A stretch of 64,000 nucleotides of DNA, taken from the NCBI GenBank assembly GCA_036266075.1, contig DATANV010000001.1, positions 45,144 through 109,143 on the forward strand, read 5' to 3'. The translations under genes and the position numbers were made by a program. Shown piece after piece: positions 37,097-46,487 of the stretch. Source of the stretch: VRUE01 sp036266075. GTDB lineage: Bacteria; Actinomycetota; Thermoleophilia; Solirubrobacterales; 70-9. Every line of letters starts with the position of its first letter. The first letter of the stretch is position 1. Below the pieces are notes generated by a model. The model was not told the origin of the DNA. It saw only the letters and a list, made by a program, of their open reading frames with translations, and searched no databases.

Positions 37097-38600
37097 GCGC
37101 GATCAGCGAGTGGCCGGTCATCGCCTGTGGCTGGGGGATGCCGAGCAGCTCGAGGGCGGTCGGGGCGACGTCGGCGAGGATGCCCCCGTCGCGCAGCTCG
37201 AGACCCTCGGCAGTGACGATCAGCGGCACCGGGTTCAGCGAGTGGGCGGTGTTGGGCGAGCCGTCGGGCTCAAGCATGTGGTCGCAGTTGCCGTGGTCGG
37301 CGGTGACGATGCAGGCGCCGCCCTTCGCCTCGACCGCGGCGACGACGTCGCCGAGGCGCCGGTCGACCTCCTCGACAGCGGCGACCGCCGCCGGGATCAC
37401 GCCCGTATGGCCGACCATGTCGGGGTTGGCGAAGTTTATGATCCCGAAGCGGTAGTCCTGCCCCGACCAGCGCGAGGCGAAGGCGGCGGCGGCGGCGCGG
37501 GCGCTCATCTCCGGCTTGTGGTCGTAGGTGGGAACATCGCGCGGCGAGTCGACCAGACAACGCACCTCCCCCTCCCACTCCTCCTCGCGCCCACCGTTGA
37601 AGAAGTAGGTGACGTGGGCGTACTTCTCGGTCTCGGCGACGTGCAGCTGATGGCCGCCGGCTTTCGAGATCACCTCGGCCAGGGTGGTCTGCGGCCGCGC
37701 CTCGGGGAAGGCGACCGGGTAGGGCCACCCTTTGCGGTAGGCGGTCATCGTCGTCAGGTCGAGCACCGGGCCGCCGCGGGGGAACTCGTCGAAGCCGGGC
37801 TCGGCCAAGGCGCGGGTCATCTGCCGCGCCCGATCGGGGCGGAAGTTGATGAAGAACGCGACATCGCCCGCGGCGGCCCCGTCATAGTTGCCGATCACCG
37901 TCGGCTTGACGAACTCGTCGGTCTCGCCCCGCTCGTAGGAGGCCTCGATCGCCTCGGCCGCACTCGCCGCGTTCAGGCCCCGGGCGTGGACGATCGCGTC
38001 GTAGGCGAGCTTGGTCCGCTCCCAGCGGGTGTCGCGGTCCATCGCGTAGTAGCGGCCGCTGACCGTGGCGATGCGGCCGGCCTGGCGCAGCCAGCGCTCC
38101 AGCTCGACCAGGTATCCGCGCCCGCCGTGCGGCAACGTGTCGCGGCCGTCGCTGAAAGCGTGGAAGACGATGTCGGGAACGCCCTCCTGCGAGGCCAGCT
38201 CGATCGTCGCCTCGATGTGCTCCCAGCCGGAGTGGACGCCACCGTCGGAGACCAGGCCGAGCAGGTGAAGCCGCCCACGCGGGCTGCGGCGCGCCCGGTC
38301 GCAAGCCGCCAGCAGCGCCTCGTTCTCGAAGAAGCCGCCGTCGGCGATCGCATCGTCGATGCGGGCCAGGTCCTGCTTGACCACCGAGCCGGCGCCGAGG
38401 TTCAGGTGGCCGACCTCGGAGTTGCCCATCTGCCCGTCGGGCAGGCCGACGTCGCGGCCCTGGGCTGAGAGCTCGGTGTGCGGGAACCGTGCCCAGAGGC
38501 GATCGAAGACCGGCGTCTCGGCAAGGGAGATGGCATTGCCAGGACCTGGAGGAGCAATACCCCAGCCATCGAGAATGACCAGAGCCACCGAGTCGTTCAT
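37074..38600 (-). CDS. gpmI: 2,3-bisphosphoglycerate-independent phosphoglycerate mutase
   Basis: 508 residues. Manganese-dependent enzyme of the alkaline phosphatase fold. LVILDGWGIAP at the N-terminus holds the first Asp; the phosphorylated Ser lies in QMGNSEVGHLNLGAG; DGRDTLP, RYYAMDRDTRWERTK and the C-terminal metal site ADHGNCDHM and FANPDMVGHTG are all present. Fourth gene of gap-pgk-tpiA-gpmI, 10 bp after tpiA. Confidence 0.96.
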   Translation of the reverse strand: MNDSVALVILDGWGIAPPGPGNAISLAETPVFDRLWARFPHTELSAQGRDVGLPDGQMGNSEVGHLNLGAGSVVKQDLARIDDAIADGGFFENEALLAACDRARRSPRGRLHLLGLVSDGGVHSGWEHIEATIELASQEGVPDIVFHAFSDGRDTLPHGGRGYLVELERWLRQAGRIATVSGRYYAMDRDTRWERTKLAYDAIVHARGLNAASAAEAIEASYERGETDEFVKPTVIGNYDGAAAGDVAFFINFRPDRARQMTRALAEPGFDEFPRGGPVLDLTTMTAYRKGWPYPVAFPEARPQTTLAEVISKAGGHQLHVAETEKYAHVTYFFNGGREEEWEGEVRCLVDSPRDVPTYDHKPEMSARAAAAAFASRWSGQDYRFGIINFANPDMVGHTGVIPAAVAAVEEVDRRLGDVVAAVEAKGGACIVTADHGNCDHMLEPDGSPNTAHSLNPVPLIVTAEGLELRDGGILADVAPTALELLGIPQPQAMTGHSLIAHPTLTTP

Positions 38601-38610
38601 GACAGGGCCA

Positions 38611-39360
38611 TCATGCCGCTTCGACTATTGCGGCGAAGTCCTTCGGATCGAGGCTGGCGCCGCCGACCAAGGCGCCGTCGATGTCCGGCTGCGCCATCAG
38701 CTCGGCGGCGTTGGCCGGCTTGACCGAGCCGCCATAGAGGATTCGCACGGCGTCGGCTTCGATCCCGCGCTGGCGCAGGACGTCGCGCGCGAACTCGCAC
38801 GCCTCCTGCGCCTGCTCGGTGGTCGCGGTGCGGCCGGTGCCGATTGCCCAGATCGGCTCGTAGGCGACGACCAGCCCGGTGAGCCTGTCCGGTTCCACGC
38901 CCGAGAGGTCGGCCTGCAGCTGGCGCTCCAGCACCGCCTCGGTCTGGCCGGCGTCGCGGGCCTCCTCGCTCTCGCCGACGCAGAGGATCGGCTCCAAGCC
39001 CGCGGCAAGCGCCGCGGGGACCTTGCGGGCCAGTGCCTCGTCGGTCTCGCCGAAATACTGGCGGCGCTCGGAATGGCCGAGGATCACGGCGTCGACGTCG
39101 GCCTCGACGAGCATCGGCGCCGAGACCTCGCCGGTGAAGGCGCCCCATTGCTCCTCGTGCATGTTCTGGGCGGCGACCCGCACGGCGCTGCCGCGCGAGC
39201 GCTCGACCACCTCGCTCAGCGCCAGGTAGGGCGGGCAGAGGACGACGTCGTGCTGGGTCGCGGCGATCCGCGGCAGCAGCGCGTCGACGAACTCCGCCGC
39301 CTCGGCAACCGTCTTATGCATCTTCCAGTTGGCGGCGATGTAGGGCGTGCGGTCAGGCAT
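38611..39360 (-). CDS. tpiA: Triosephosphate isomerase
   Basis: 249 residues. TIM barrel with NWKMHK (catalytic Lys), GHSERRQYFGE (catalytic His) and AYEPIWAIGTG (catalytic Glu), and the phosphate loop LYGGSVKPANA and LVGGASLDP. Interconverts dihydroxyacetone phosphate and glyceraldehyde-3-phosphate. Its start overlaps the 3' end of pgk by 8 bp. Confidence 0.97.
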   Translation of the reverse strand: MPDRTPYIAANWKMHKTVAEAAEFVDALLPRIAATQHDVVLCPPYLALSEVVERSRGSAVRVAAQNMHEEQWGAFTGEVSAPMLVEADVDAVILGHSERRQYFGETDEALARKVPAALAAGLEPILCVGESEEARDAGQTEAVLERQLQADLSGVEPDRLTGLVVAYEPIWAIGTGRTATTEQAQEACEFARDVLRQRGIEADAVRILYGGSVKPANAAELMAQPDIDGALVGGASLDPKDFAAIVEAA

Positions 39361-40540
39361 CCTTCAGAGCCTCCACTCCCGGCAGCCTCTTTCCCTCGAG
39401 TAGCTCCAACGAAGCACCTCCTCCGGTCGAGACCCAGTCCACCCTGTCGGCCAGGCCGAACTCGTGCAGCGCGGCGACGGAATCGCCGCCGCCGACGACG
39501 GTGGTCCCCGGCGCCGCGGCGACGGCCTCGGCGACGGTGCGCGTCCCAGCGGCGAACGGCTCCAGCTCGAAAGCGCCCATCGGCCCGTTCCAGAGCACGG
39601 TGCCGGCGGCGCTGACGGCCTCCGCGTAGGCGGCGGCGGTGCGGGGGCCAACGTCCAGCCCCATCCAACCGTCCGGGACCTCGACGTCGTCGCTCTCGCG
39701 CCGGTCGGTGCCGGCATCGAAGCTCTCGCCCAGGACGAGGTCGACCGGCAGCATCAGCTCGCAGTCGGACCCCTCTGCCTTGCGCAGCGCCTCGGCAGCC
39801 AAGCTCACGCCCTCCTCCTCGACCAGCGAGTCGCCGGTTGCGATCCCCTGCGCTTTGAAGAAGCTGAAGCACATCGCGCCGCCAATCAGGATCTTGTCGG
39901 CGACGTCGAGGAAGCGGTCGATCACGCCGACCTTGTCGGAGACCTTGGCGCCGCCGAGCACAACGACCAGCGGCCGCCGTGGCGACTCGACGACCCGCGT
40001 CAGCTCGCGCACCTCACGCTCCAGCAGCAGGCCGGCGTAGGCCGGCAGCCGATGGGCGACCCCCTCGGTACTGGCGTGGGCGCGGTGGGCAGCGCCGAAG
40101 GCGTCGTTGACGTAGAGATCGGCCAGCGCCGCCAGCGCCGTGGCCAGCTCGGGGTCGTTCTCGGTCTCGCCCGGCTCGAAGCGCACGTTCTCGAGCAGCA
40201 GCACGCCGGCCGGGGCGAGTCCGGCGGCCAAGGTCTCGACCTCGGGCCCGACGACCGCGGGCGCCTGCTCGACCGGCGCACCGAGCAACTCGGCGAGCCG
40301 CTCGCCCACCGGTCGCATCGAGAGCGCCGGGTCGACCTTGCCCTTGGGGCGCCCCAGGTGCGAGACGAGCACCAGCTTGGCCCCCCGCTCGCGCAGCAGC
40401 TCGATCGTCGGCAACGCCGCCCGGATCCGCGTGTCGTCGGCGACGCGGTCGCCATCCAGCGGCACGTTGAAATCGACCCGGACCAGCACACACCGACCCC
40501 CGACCTCAGCGTCGCGGGCGGTTGCCTTGGCGAAGCTCAC
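39353..40540 (-). CDS. pgk: Phosphoglycerate kinase
   Basis: 395 residues. RVDFNVPLDG, SHLGRPKG and LLENVRFEPGE in the N-lobe, NDAFGAAHRAHAST, the nucleotide-binding VVLGGAKVSDKV and the C-terminal GGGDSVAALHEFG with STGGGASLELLEGK. Complete. Lies 13 bp after gap and overlaps tpiA. Confidence 0.97.
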   Translation of the reverse strand: MSFAKATARDAEVGGRCVLVRVDFNVPLDGDRVADDTRIRAALPTIELLRERGAKLVLVSHLGRPKGKVDPALSMRPVGERLAELLGAPVEQAPAVVGPEVETLAAGLAPAGVLLLENVRFEPGETENDPELATALAALADLYVNDAFGAAHRAHASTEGVAHRLPAYAGLLLEREVRELTRVVESPRRPLVVVLGGAKVSDKVGVIDRFLDVADKILIGGAMCFSFFKAQGIATGDSLVEEEGVSLAAEALRKAEGSDCELMLPVDLVLGESFDAGTDRRESDDVEVPDGWMGLDVGPRTAAAYAEAVSAAGTVLWNGPMGAFELEPFAAGTRTVAEAVAAAPGTTVVGGGDSVAALHEFGLADRVDWVSTGGGASLELLEGKRLPGVEALKDA

Positions 40541-40553
40541 GCGCCCGACCGGC

Positions 40554-41555
40554 TCAGAGGACCTTGCCGGCCAGCTCGACGCAGCGGTTCGAGTATCCCC
40601 ACTCGTTGTCGTACCAGGCGACGGCCTTGATCATGCTCTCGCCGATCGCCATCGTCTGACCTGCATCGAAGATCGAGGAGTGCGGATCGGTGACGATGTC
40701 GGTGGAGACGATCGGGTCCTCGGTGTAGGAGAGGATGCCCTTCAGCGGCCCCTCGGCGGCTGCTTTGACGGCGGCGTTGACCTCCTCCGCCGAGGCAGGC
40801 TTGGCGAGCGTCGCGACGAGGTCGACGACCGAGCCGGTGGCGACCGGCGCCCGCATCGCGATGCCGTTCAGCTTGCCGTTCAGCTCCGGCAAAACGAGCC
40901 CGACCGCCTTGGCGGCGCCGGTCGTCGTCGGGATCAGGTTGAGCGCCGCGGCCCGCGCCCGGCGCAGGTCCTTGTGCGGCATGTCCTGCAGGCGCTGATC
41001 GGCGGTGTAGGCGTGGATCGTCGTCATCAGCCCCTGCTCGATGCCGAACTCGTCGTGCAGCACCTTGGCCAGCGGCGCCAGGCAGTTGGTCGTACAGGAG
41101 GCGTTGGAGATGATGTGGTGGCTGTCGCGGTCGTATTCGTCGTCGAAGTTGACGCCGAGGGCGACGGTCACGTCCGGTTCCTTGGCGGGCGCCGAGATGA
41201 TCACCTTCTTGGCGCCGGCCTCTAGGTGCTTGGCGGCGTCGGCGCGGGCGGTGAACAAGCCGGTCGACTCGATCACCACGTCGGCGCCGAGATCGCCCCA
41301 GGGCAGGCTCGCCGGGTCGCGCTCGGAGAGCACCTTCAGCTCCTTGCCGTCGACCGAGATCGAGCCCTCGCCGGCCTCCACCTCGCCCGGGAAGCGGCCG
41401 AGGATCGAGTCGTACTTGACCAGGTGGGCGAGCGTGGCCGTGTCGGTGATGTCGTTGACGGCGACGAAATCGAGGTCCGCGCCAGCCGCGTAGGCGGCGC
41501 GGAAGAGATTGCGCCCGATCCGGCCAAAGCCGTTGATGCCGACCTTCACAGCCAT
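40554..41555 (-). CDS. gap: Glyceraldehyde-3-phosphate dehydrogenase
   Basis: 333 residues. Rossmann start VGINGFGRIGRN, active-site Cys in SNASCTTNCLAP, His in HAYTADQRLQD, and substrate loop AVGLVLPELNGKLNG and WYDNEWGYS. Asp in VNDITD suggests NAD specificity. First gene of the glycolytic operon; AGGAGGA lies upstream, about 11 nt before the ATG. Confidence 0.97.
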   Translation of the reverse strand: MAVKVGINGFGRIGRNLFRAAYAAGADLDFVAVNDITDTATLAHLVKYDSILGRFPGEVEAGEGSISVDGKELKVLSERDPASLPWGDLGADVVIESTGLFTARADAAKHLEAGAKKVIISAPAKEPDVTVALGVNFDDEYDRDSHHIISNASCTTNCLAPLAKVLHDEFGIEQGLMTTIHAYTADQRLQDMPHKDLRRARAAALNLIPTTTGAAKAVGLVLPELNGKLNGIAMRAPVATGSVVDLVATLAKPASAEEVNAAVKAAAEGPLKGILSYTEDPIVSTDIVTDPHSSIFDAGQTMAIGESMIKAVAWYDNEWGYSNRCVELAGKVL

Positions 41556-41597
41556 GAAGTCATTTCCTCCTGAGTCGTATTGAACCGATGGTAGGGG

Positions 41598-41957
41598 TCA
41601 CTCACCGACGGTTATCTCGATTTCGTACCCGTCAGGGTCACGCAGGAAAGCGGAATAGGAGCCGGAGCCATAAGAGCGCCGCTCACCGGGCTCGCCGACC
41701 GCCTCGCCGCCCGCCCCGATGCCGCCTTCCCAGGCCGCCTTGACCGCGACGATGCCGAGGCCGGTGAAGCTGAGCAGGCCAAAGCCCGGTTTGGCTGGAT
41801 GGTGGGCGGAGATGAAGAAGACCGGCTTGGCGATGCCCCAGCCAATCGTTTCGTCCTCCTCGAAGTGGCGCCGCCAGCCCAGCGGCGCGAGCAGCGCGTC
41901 GTAGAACGAGGCGCTCCGCTCGAGATCGGAGACCTCCAGGAGAACATGGTGCAACAT
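41598..41957 (-). CDS. VOC (glyoxalase-fold) family protein
   Basis: 119 residues, single VOC domain. MLHHVLLEVSDLERSASFYDALLAPLGW opens with the metal-binding His and the family helix, and the C-terminal RDPDGYEIEI carries the metal-binding Glu. Small members are dioxygenases, glyoxalases or antibiotic-binding proteins; no assignment is possible. On the same strand as the ABC genes 30 bp downstream. Confidence 0.85.
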   Translation of the reverse strand: MLHHVLLEVSDLERSASFYDALLAPLGWRRHFEEDETIGWGIAKPVFFISAHHPAKPGFGLLSFTGLGIVAVKAAWEGGIGAGGEAVGEPGERRSYGSGSYSAFLRDPDGYEIEITVGE

Positions 41958-41987
41958 CGGGGCCGGGAGGCTATACGGGCTCGCCGC

Positions 41988-42746
41988 CTAGCCGCTGCGC
42001 GGGGTCCAGCGAAAGTAGCGGATGGCGAGCAGGAGGCCGGCTACGCCCCAGGCAGCGACCGCGGCGAGGTTCCCCCAGTCCAGGCCGCCGGCGCCGGGGA
42101 CGTAGGCGTTGAAGAAGGCCTCGAAGAAGTGGCGGACCGGGAAGGCGTCGGCGAAGTGGATCACGCCGCTCGGCAGCTGGTCGTCGGGGATGAAGACGCC
42201 GGAGAGGAAGTAGAGCGGCAGCAGCAGCGCGTTGACGATCGGGGCGGCGGCGTCCTGGGAGGGGATCGCCGCCGTCAGGGCGATGCCGAGGCAGCAGAAG
42301 GCGGCGGCGCCGACGACCAGCACGGCGACGATCTCCGGCAGGCGGCTCCAGGGGATCGGCACCGAGTAGGCGATCCGCCCCAGAGCTGCGATCAGCACCA
42401 GCATCAGCAGGGCGACGACGATCGAGTTGCCGATCCGCCCGGCGATGAAGACCCAGGCCGGCATCGGCGTCCCCCTCCCCCGCTTCAGGCGGCCGTCCTC
42501 GCGGGCAATGACCAGCGACATCGCCAGCGACTGCATCGTCGCCGAGATCACCGAGAGGGTGATGATCGCCGGCACGTAGTAGGTCGTCGTCTCGATCCCG
42601 CCCGCGACTTCCACCGTCTGGTCGCCGAACACGGTGGCGAAGATCAGCAGCAGGATGACCGGGAAGGCGACGGTGAAGAAGACCGAGGCAGGGTTGCGCC
42701 AGAAGGCCTTTTGGTCGTAGCGGAACTGGTGCAAGACGAGGCTCAC
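41988..42746 (-). CDS. ABC-2 type transporter permease
   Basis: 252 residues with six membrane segments in the DrrB/NodJ arrangement: first helix after KAFWRNPASVFFTVAFPVILLLIF, then TTYYVPAIITLSVIS and the conserved cytosolic stretch EDGRLKRGRGTPMPAWVF, LLPLYFLSGVFIP near the C-terminus. Overlaps the ATPase gene by 4 bp, forming a two-gene exporter. Substrate unknown; drug or lipid export is typical. Confidence 0.9.
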   Translation of the reverse strand: MSLVLHQFRYDQKAFWRNPASVFFTVAFPVILLLIFATVFGDQTVEVAGGIETTTYYVPAIITLSVISATMQSLAMSLVIAREDGRLKRGRGTPMPAWVFIAGRIGNSIVVALLMLVLIAALGRIAYSVPIPWSRLPEIVAVLVVGAAAFCCLGIALTAAIPSQDAAAPIVNALLLPLYFLSGVFIPDDQLPSGVIHFADAFPVRHFFEAFFNAYVPGAGGLDWGNLAAVAAWGVAGLLLAIRYFRWTPRSG

Positions 42747-43600
42747 GATTGTCCGGTCAACTCCAGGTAGACGTCCTCGAGGCTCGGCCGGCTGACCTCC
42801 AGCCCTTCCAGCTCGCGTCCCTCGGCCAGCGCCTGTCCCGTCAACTCGTTGAGCGCCTTCACCGGGTCGGTCGTCTCCAGCTCGCGCTCCTGGCCGCCCT
42901 CGCGCCAGGTGACCTTCGCCGGGCGGCTCTCGCGGTCGCCGAGATCCTCGGGCGTGCCGCGGGCCACGACCTCGCCGCCGGCGATGATCGTCACCCGGTC
43001 GGCGAGGCGCTGCGCCTCGTCCATGTAGTGGGTGGTGAGGAAGACCGTCTTGCCGAGCTCGCGCAGGCCGGCGATCGCCTCCCAGGCCTGGCGCCGGGCC
43101 AACGGGTCGAAGCCGGTGGTCGGCTCGTCAAGGAAGAGCAGCTCGGGGTCGCCGATCAGCGCCATGCCGACGTCGAGCCGCCGCTGTTGCCCACCGGAGA
43201 GCCGGCTGGTCCGCTCGTCGGCCTTGCCGCCGAGGCCGACCAGCTCGATCGTCTCCTCGATCGGGCGCGGCGCGCCGTAGTAGCCGGCGAAGAGGGCGAG
43301 CGACTCGCGCACGGTCAGGTAGGGGTCGAGGCGGCAGCTCTGCAGGACGATGCCGATCCGCTCGCGCCAGGCGCGCCCGGCGCGCGCCGGGTCCTCGCCG
43401 AGGACGCTGACCTCGCCGCCGCTGCGCCGGCGGTAGCCCTCGAGGATCTCGACCGTGGTCGTCTTGCCAGCACCGTTGGGGCCGAGGAAGGCAAAGACCT
43501 CACCACGCCGCACCTCAAGGTCGATCCCCCGCACCGCTTCGAAGTCGCCGTAGCTCATCCGCAGGTCGCGGACGGAGATGACGCTGTCGGAATCGGACAA
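42743..43600 (-). CDS. ABC transporter ATP-binding protein (DrrA-like)
   Basis: 285 residues. Walker A GPNGAGKTTT, Q-loop in GIVLQSCRLD, signature SGGQQRRLDVGMAL, Walker B ELLFLDEPTTGFDP, switch His in LTTHYMDEAQ. A C-terminal extension after 215 (VTWREGGQERELETTDPVKALNEL) is of the DrrA type. ATG overlapped by nothing upstream; forms the exporter with the permease downstream. Confidence 0.95.
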   Translation of the reverse strand: MSDSDSVISVRDLRMSYGDFEAVRGIDLEVRRGEVFAFLGPNGAGKTTTVEILEGYRRRSGGEVSVLGEDPARAGRAWRERIGIVLQSCRLDPYLTVRESLALFAGYYGAPRPIEETIELVGLGGKADERTSRLSGGQQRRLDVGMALIGDPELLFLDEPTTGFDPLARRQAWEAIAGLRELGKTVFLTTHYMDEAQRLADRVTIIAGGEVVARGTPEDLGDRESRPAKVTWREGGQERELETTDPVKALNELTGQALAEGRELEGLEVSRPSLEDVYLELTGQS

Positions 43601-43624
43601 AGCCGACGCAGTCTAAGACAGGGG

Positions 43625-44548
43625 CTATGGCTCGACGTCGCGGTGAGTCATCCGCACGACTACGTCGTCGCGCGCCTCCAGGGCGCGGCGGATGCGGTCG
43701 GCGACGGTCACCGAACGGTGCCTGCCACCCGTGCAGCCGACGGCGATCGTCAGGTGGCTCTTGCCCTCGGTCACGTAGGCGGGGACGAGGAACTCGAGCA
43801 GCGGCAGCAGCCTGCCGTAGAACTCGCCGGCCTGGGTGCCAGCCTCGACGTAATCGCGCACCGCCTCGTCGAGCCCGGTCAGCGGTCGCAGCTCGTCGAC
43901 GTAGTGGGGATTGGGCAGGAAGCGGACGTCGAGCGTCAGGTCCGCGTCGCGCGGCGGCCCGTTCTTGAAGCCGAAGGTGAGCAGGGTCAGCGCCAGCTTG
44001 CCGTCGGGGTGATGGCCCAGCATCTCCTCGGCGATGCGGCGACGCAGCAGCGCGCCGGTCAGGTCGCTGGTGTCCATCACCATGTCGGCGCGCTCGCGCA
44101 GCGGCGCCAGCAGCTCGCGCTCGGCGCGGATGCCCTCGACAATCCGCCCTTCGGGGGCCAGCGGGTGGCGACGGCGGGTCTCCTTGTAGCGGTCGAGCAG
44201 CGTCTCCTCGTCGGCCTCGAGGAAGAGCAGGTTGGGATTGAGGCCATCCGCTTCGAGCTCGTCGAGCACCTGGACGAGGCCCTCGAAGTACTCGCCGCCG
44301 CGGACGTCGGAGACGATCGCCGCCTTCTCCACGCCGCTCCCCTCGTGGCGGAAGAGCTCGCCGAGGCTGCCGATCATCCGCGGCGGCAGGTTGTCGACGC
44401 AGAAGTAGCCGCCGTCCTCGAAGGCGGCGATCGCCTCCGACTTGCCGGCGCCGGAGTGCCCGGTGATGACGACCAGCTTGACCGGCGCCGCCGGCCCGCT
44501 GCCGTCGCGCGCTCCGCCCGGGGCAGCTAGCTTCTCTTTCCGTGCCAT
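43625..44548 (-). CDS. rapZ: RapZ/YvcJ-family nucleotide-binding protein
   Basis: 307 residues. N-terminal P-loop GHSGAGKSEAIAAFEDGGYFCVDNLPP; C-terminal part with TFGFKNGPPRDADLTLDVRFLPNPHY and AVGCTGGRHRSVTVADR, the family signature that in E. coli binds sRNA or sugar amine. In actinobacteria the neighbour whiA/yvcK usually follows; here an ABC exporter lies downstream instead. It starts 2 bp after uvrC, the common uvrC-rapZ order. Confidence 0.94.
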   Translation of the reverse strand: MARKEKLAAPGGARDGSGPAAPVKLVVITGHSGAGKSEAIAAFEDGGYFCVDNLPPRMIGSLGELFRHEGSGVEKAAIVSDVRGGEYFEGLVQVLDELEADGLNPNLLFLEADEETLLDRYKETRRRHPLAPEGRIVEGIRAERELLAPLRERADMVMDTSDLTGALLRRRIAEEMLGHHPDGKLALTLLTFGFKNGPPRDADLTLDVRFLPNPHYVDELRPLTGLDEAVRDYVEAGTQAGEFYGRLLPLLEFLVPAYVTEGKSHLTIAVGCTGGRHRSVTVADRIRRALEARDDVVVRMTHRDVEP

Positions 44549-44550
44549 CG

Positions 44551-46425
44551 CTATCCGGTCCTGTGCAGCTGCTCGTGGATCTCGCGCGCCAGCTTGCCCG
44601 GCACGCCCGGCACCGCCTCGAGCTCCTCGCGGCTCGCCGACAAGAACCGCTCCGGCGTGCCGAAGTGGCGCAGGAAGGCGCGCTTGCGGGCCGGTCCGAC
44701 ACCGCGCAGGTCGTCGAGCACCGATTCGGTCATCGCCTGGTCGCGGCGCCCGCGGTGGTGGTCAATCGCGAAGCGGTGCGCCTCGTCGCGCACTCGCTGC
44801 AGCAGCTTCGAGGCCTCCGAGTCGGCAGGCAGGTCGATCGGCGCCGCTCGGCCCGGCACGTAGACCTCCTCCTCGCGCTTGGCCAGGGAGACGATCGTCG
44901 CTCCCCGCTCGACGAAGGGACGCAGGACGCGCATCCCGGCGGCCAGCTGACCCTTGCCGCCGTCGATCACCACCAGCGAAGGCAGCGAGGCAAAGCCCTC
45001 GTCGCGCTTGCCGTCGTGCGGCGAGAGATCGACCTGCTCCAGATAGCGATCTACGCGCCGGCCCAGCACCTCCTCCATGGAAGCGAAGTCGTCGGACCCA
45101 TCGCCGCGCGGCCCGCGCACCTTGAAGCGCCTGTAGTCGGACTTCTTGGTCGCGCCGCCCTCGAAGACCACCATCGAGGCGACCGTGTGCTCGCCGCCGA
45201 TGTTCGAGATGTCGAAGCCCTCGATGCGGATCGGCAGCTCCTCCATCGCCAGCGCCTCGCGCAGCTCGGCGAGCGAGTCGACGCGACGCTGGCGGCGGTG
45301 CTCGCGCCGCAGCCGGTCCTGGTCGAGGGCGAGGCGGGCGTTGCGCTCGGCCAGCTCGCGCAAGCGCCGCTTGTCGCCGCGCTCGGCGACGCGCACCTCG
45401 ACCGGCGAGCCGCGCCGCTCGGCGAGCGCCGCCGCCAGCAGCTCGGCCCGGTCGCGCAGGTAGGGGCCGACGACGATCGTCCGCGGCATCGCTGGCGAGG
45501 CCGAATAGAACTGGCCGATGAACTCCTCGGCGACCTCGGCCGGCTCGCGTTCGGCCTGGTTGTCGAGGTAGAAGCTCTGCCGCTCGGCGAGGATCCCGTC
45601 GCGCACCTGGAAGACCTGGGCGTTGGCATCGGCTCCCTCGGTCGCGACCCCGATCAGGTCGGCGGTGCCGACCGAGCCGCCGGCCACCCGCTGGCGCTCG
45701 AACAGCGACTGGATCGCCTTGAGGCGGTCGCGGTGCAGCGCGGCCCGCTCGAACTCGCGCGCGCCAGCGGCCTCCTCCATCTTCGCCTGCTCGTCGGCCT
45801 CGACCTGGCGGTAGCGGCCGGAGAGGAAGTCGACGATGGCGTCGATGTTGCGCCTGTACTCGTCCCTGCTGACGTAGCCGACGCAGGGCGCCCCGCAGCG
45901 CTTGATGTAGTAGTCGAGGCAGGGACTGCCGGAGCGGCGGCCGGGCTCGACCCCCTCGCAGGTGCGGAACTGGAACAGCTTGCCGAGCAGGTCGAGCGTC
46001 TCGCGCACGCGCTTGGCGCTGGAGAAGGGCCCGAAGTAGGCGCGGCCGGGGCGGTGCTTCTCCCGGGTGAAGTAGACACGCGGGTAGTCCTCGTCGAGGC
46101 TGACGCAGACGTAGGGGTAGGACTTGTCGTCGCGCAAACGGATGTTGAAGCGCGGCCGGTGGCGCTTGATGAAGCTCTGCTCGGCGAGCAGCGCCTCGGC
46201 CTCGTTGGCGGTGACGAGGAAGTCGATGCGCTCGACGCGCGAGGTGAGGCGGGTCTCGCTGCCGGAGAAGTGCGAGGCGACCCGTTTGCGGATCGAGCGC
46301 GCCTTGCCGACGTAGAGCAGCTCGTCCTTGCCGTCGTAGAAGAGGTACACGCCGGCCGAGTCCGGCAGGCGGCGGCGCTGCTGGGCGATCCGTCCGGCGC
46401 GAGTCTCGGGGCGTCCTTCGCTCAT
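44551..46425 (-). CDS. uvrC: Excinuclease ABC subunit C
   Basis: 624 residues. N-terminal GIY-YIG nuclease with AGVYLFYDGKDELLYVGKA and SHF...TSRVERIDFLVT; UvrB-binding UVR region near 205 (VEADEQAKMEEAAGAREFE); C-terminal RNase H-like nuclease with RIEGFDISNIGGEHTVASMVV and LVVIDGGKGQL; helix-hairpin-helix end RGVGPARKRAFLRHFG. The ATG at 46425 is preferred over the longer frame because TACCCT ends 8 nt upstream (leaderless). Cuts both sides of DNA lesions with UvrAB. Confidence 0.96.
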   Translation of the reverse strand: MSEGRPETRAGRIAQQRRRLPDSAGVYLFYDGKDELLYVGKARSIRKRVASHFSGSETRLTSRVERIDFLVTANEAEALLAEQSFIKRHRPRFNIRLRDDKSYPYVCVSLDEDYPRVYFTREKHRPGRAYFGPFSSAKRVRETLDLLGKLFQFRTCEGVEPGRRSGSPCLDYYIKRCGAPCVGYVSRDEYRRNIDAIVDFLSGRYRQVEADEQAKMEEAAGAREFERAALHRDRLKAIQSLFERQRVAGGSVGTADLIGVATEGADANAQVFQVRDGILAERQSFYLDNQAEREPAEVAEEFIGQFYSASPAMPRTIVVGPYLRDRAELLAAALAERRGSPVEVRVAERGDKRRLRELAERNARLALDQDRLRREHRRQRRVDSLAELREALAMEELPIRIEGFDISNIGGEHTVASMVVFEGGATKKSDYRRFKVRGPRGDGSDDFASMEEVLGRRVDRYLEQVDLSPHDGKRDEGFASLPSLVVIDGGKGQLAAGMRVLRPFVERGATIVSLAKREEEVYVPGRAAPIDLPADSEASKLLQRVRDEAHRFAIDHHRGRRDQAMTESVLDDLRGVGPARKRAFLRHFGTPERFLSASREELEAVPGVPGKLAREIHEQLHRTG

Positions 46426-46487
46426 CCGACCAAAGGGTAGGCTCCTGGCCACTCGGCCAAACACTGGAAAGGGACGGAGAGAGCGCG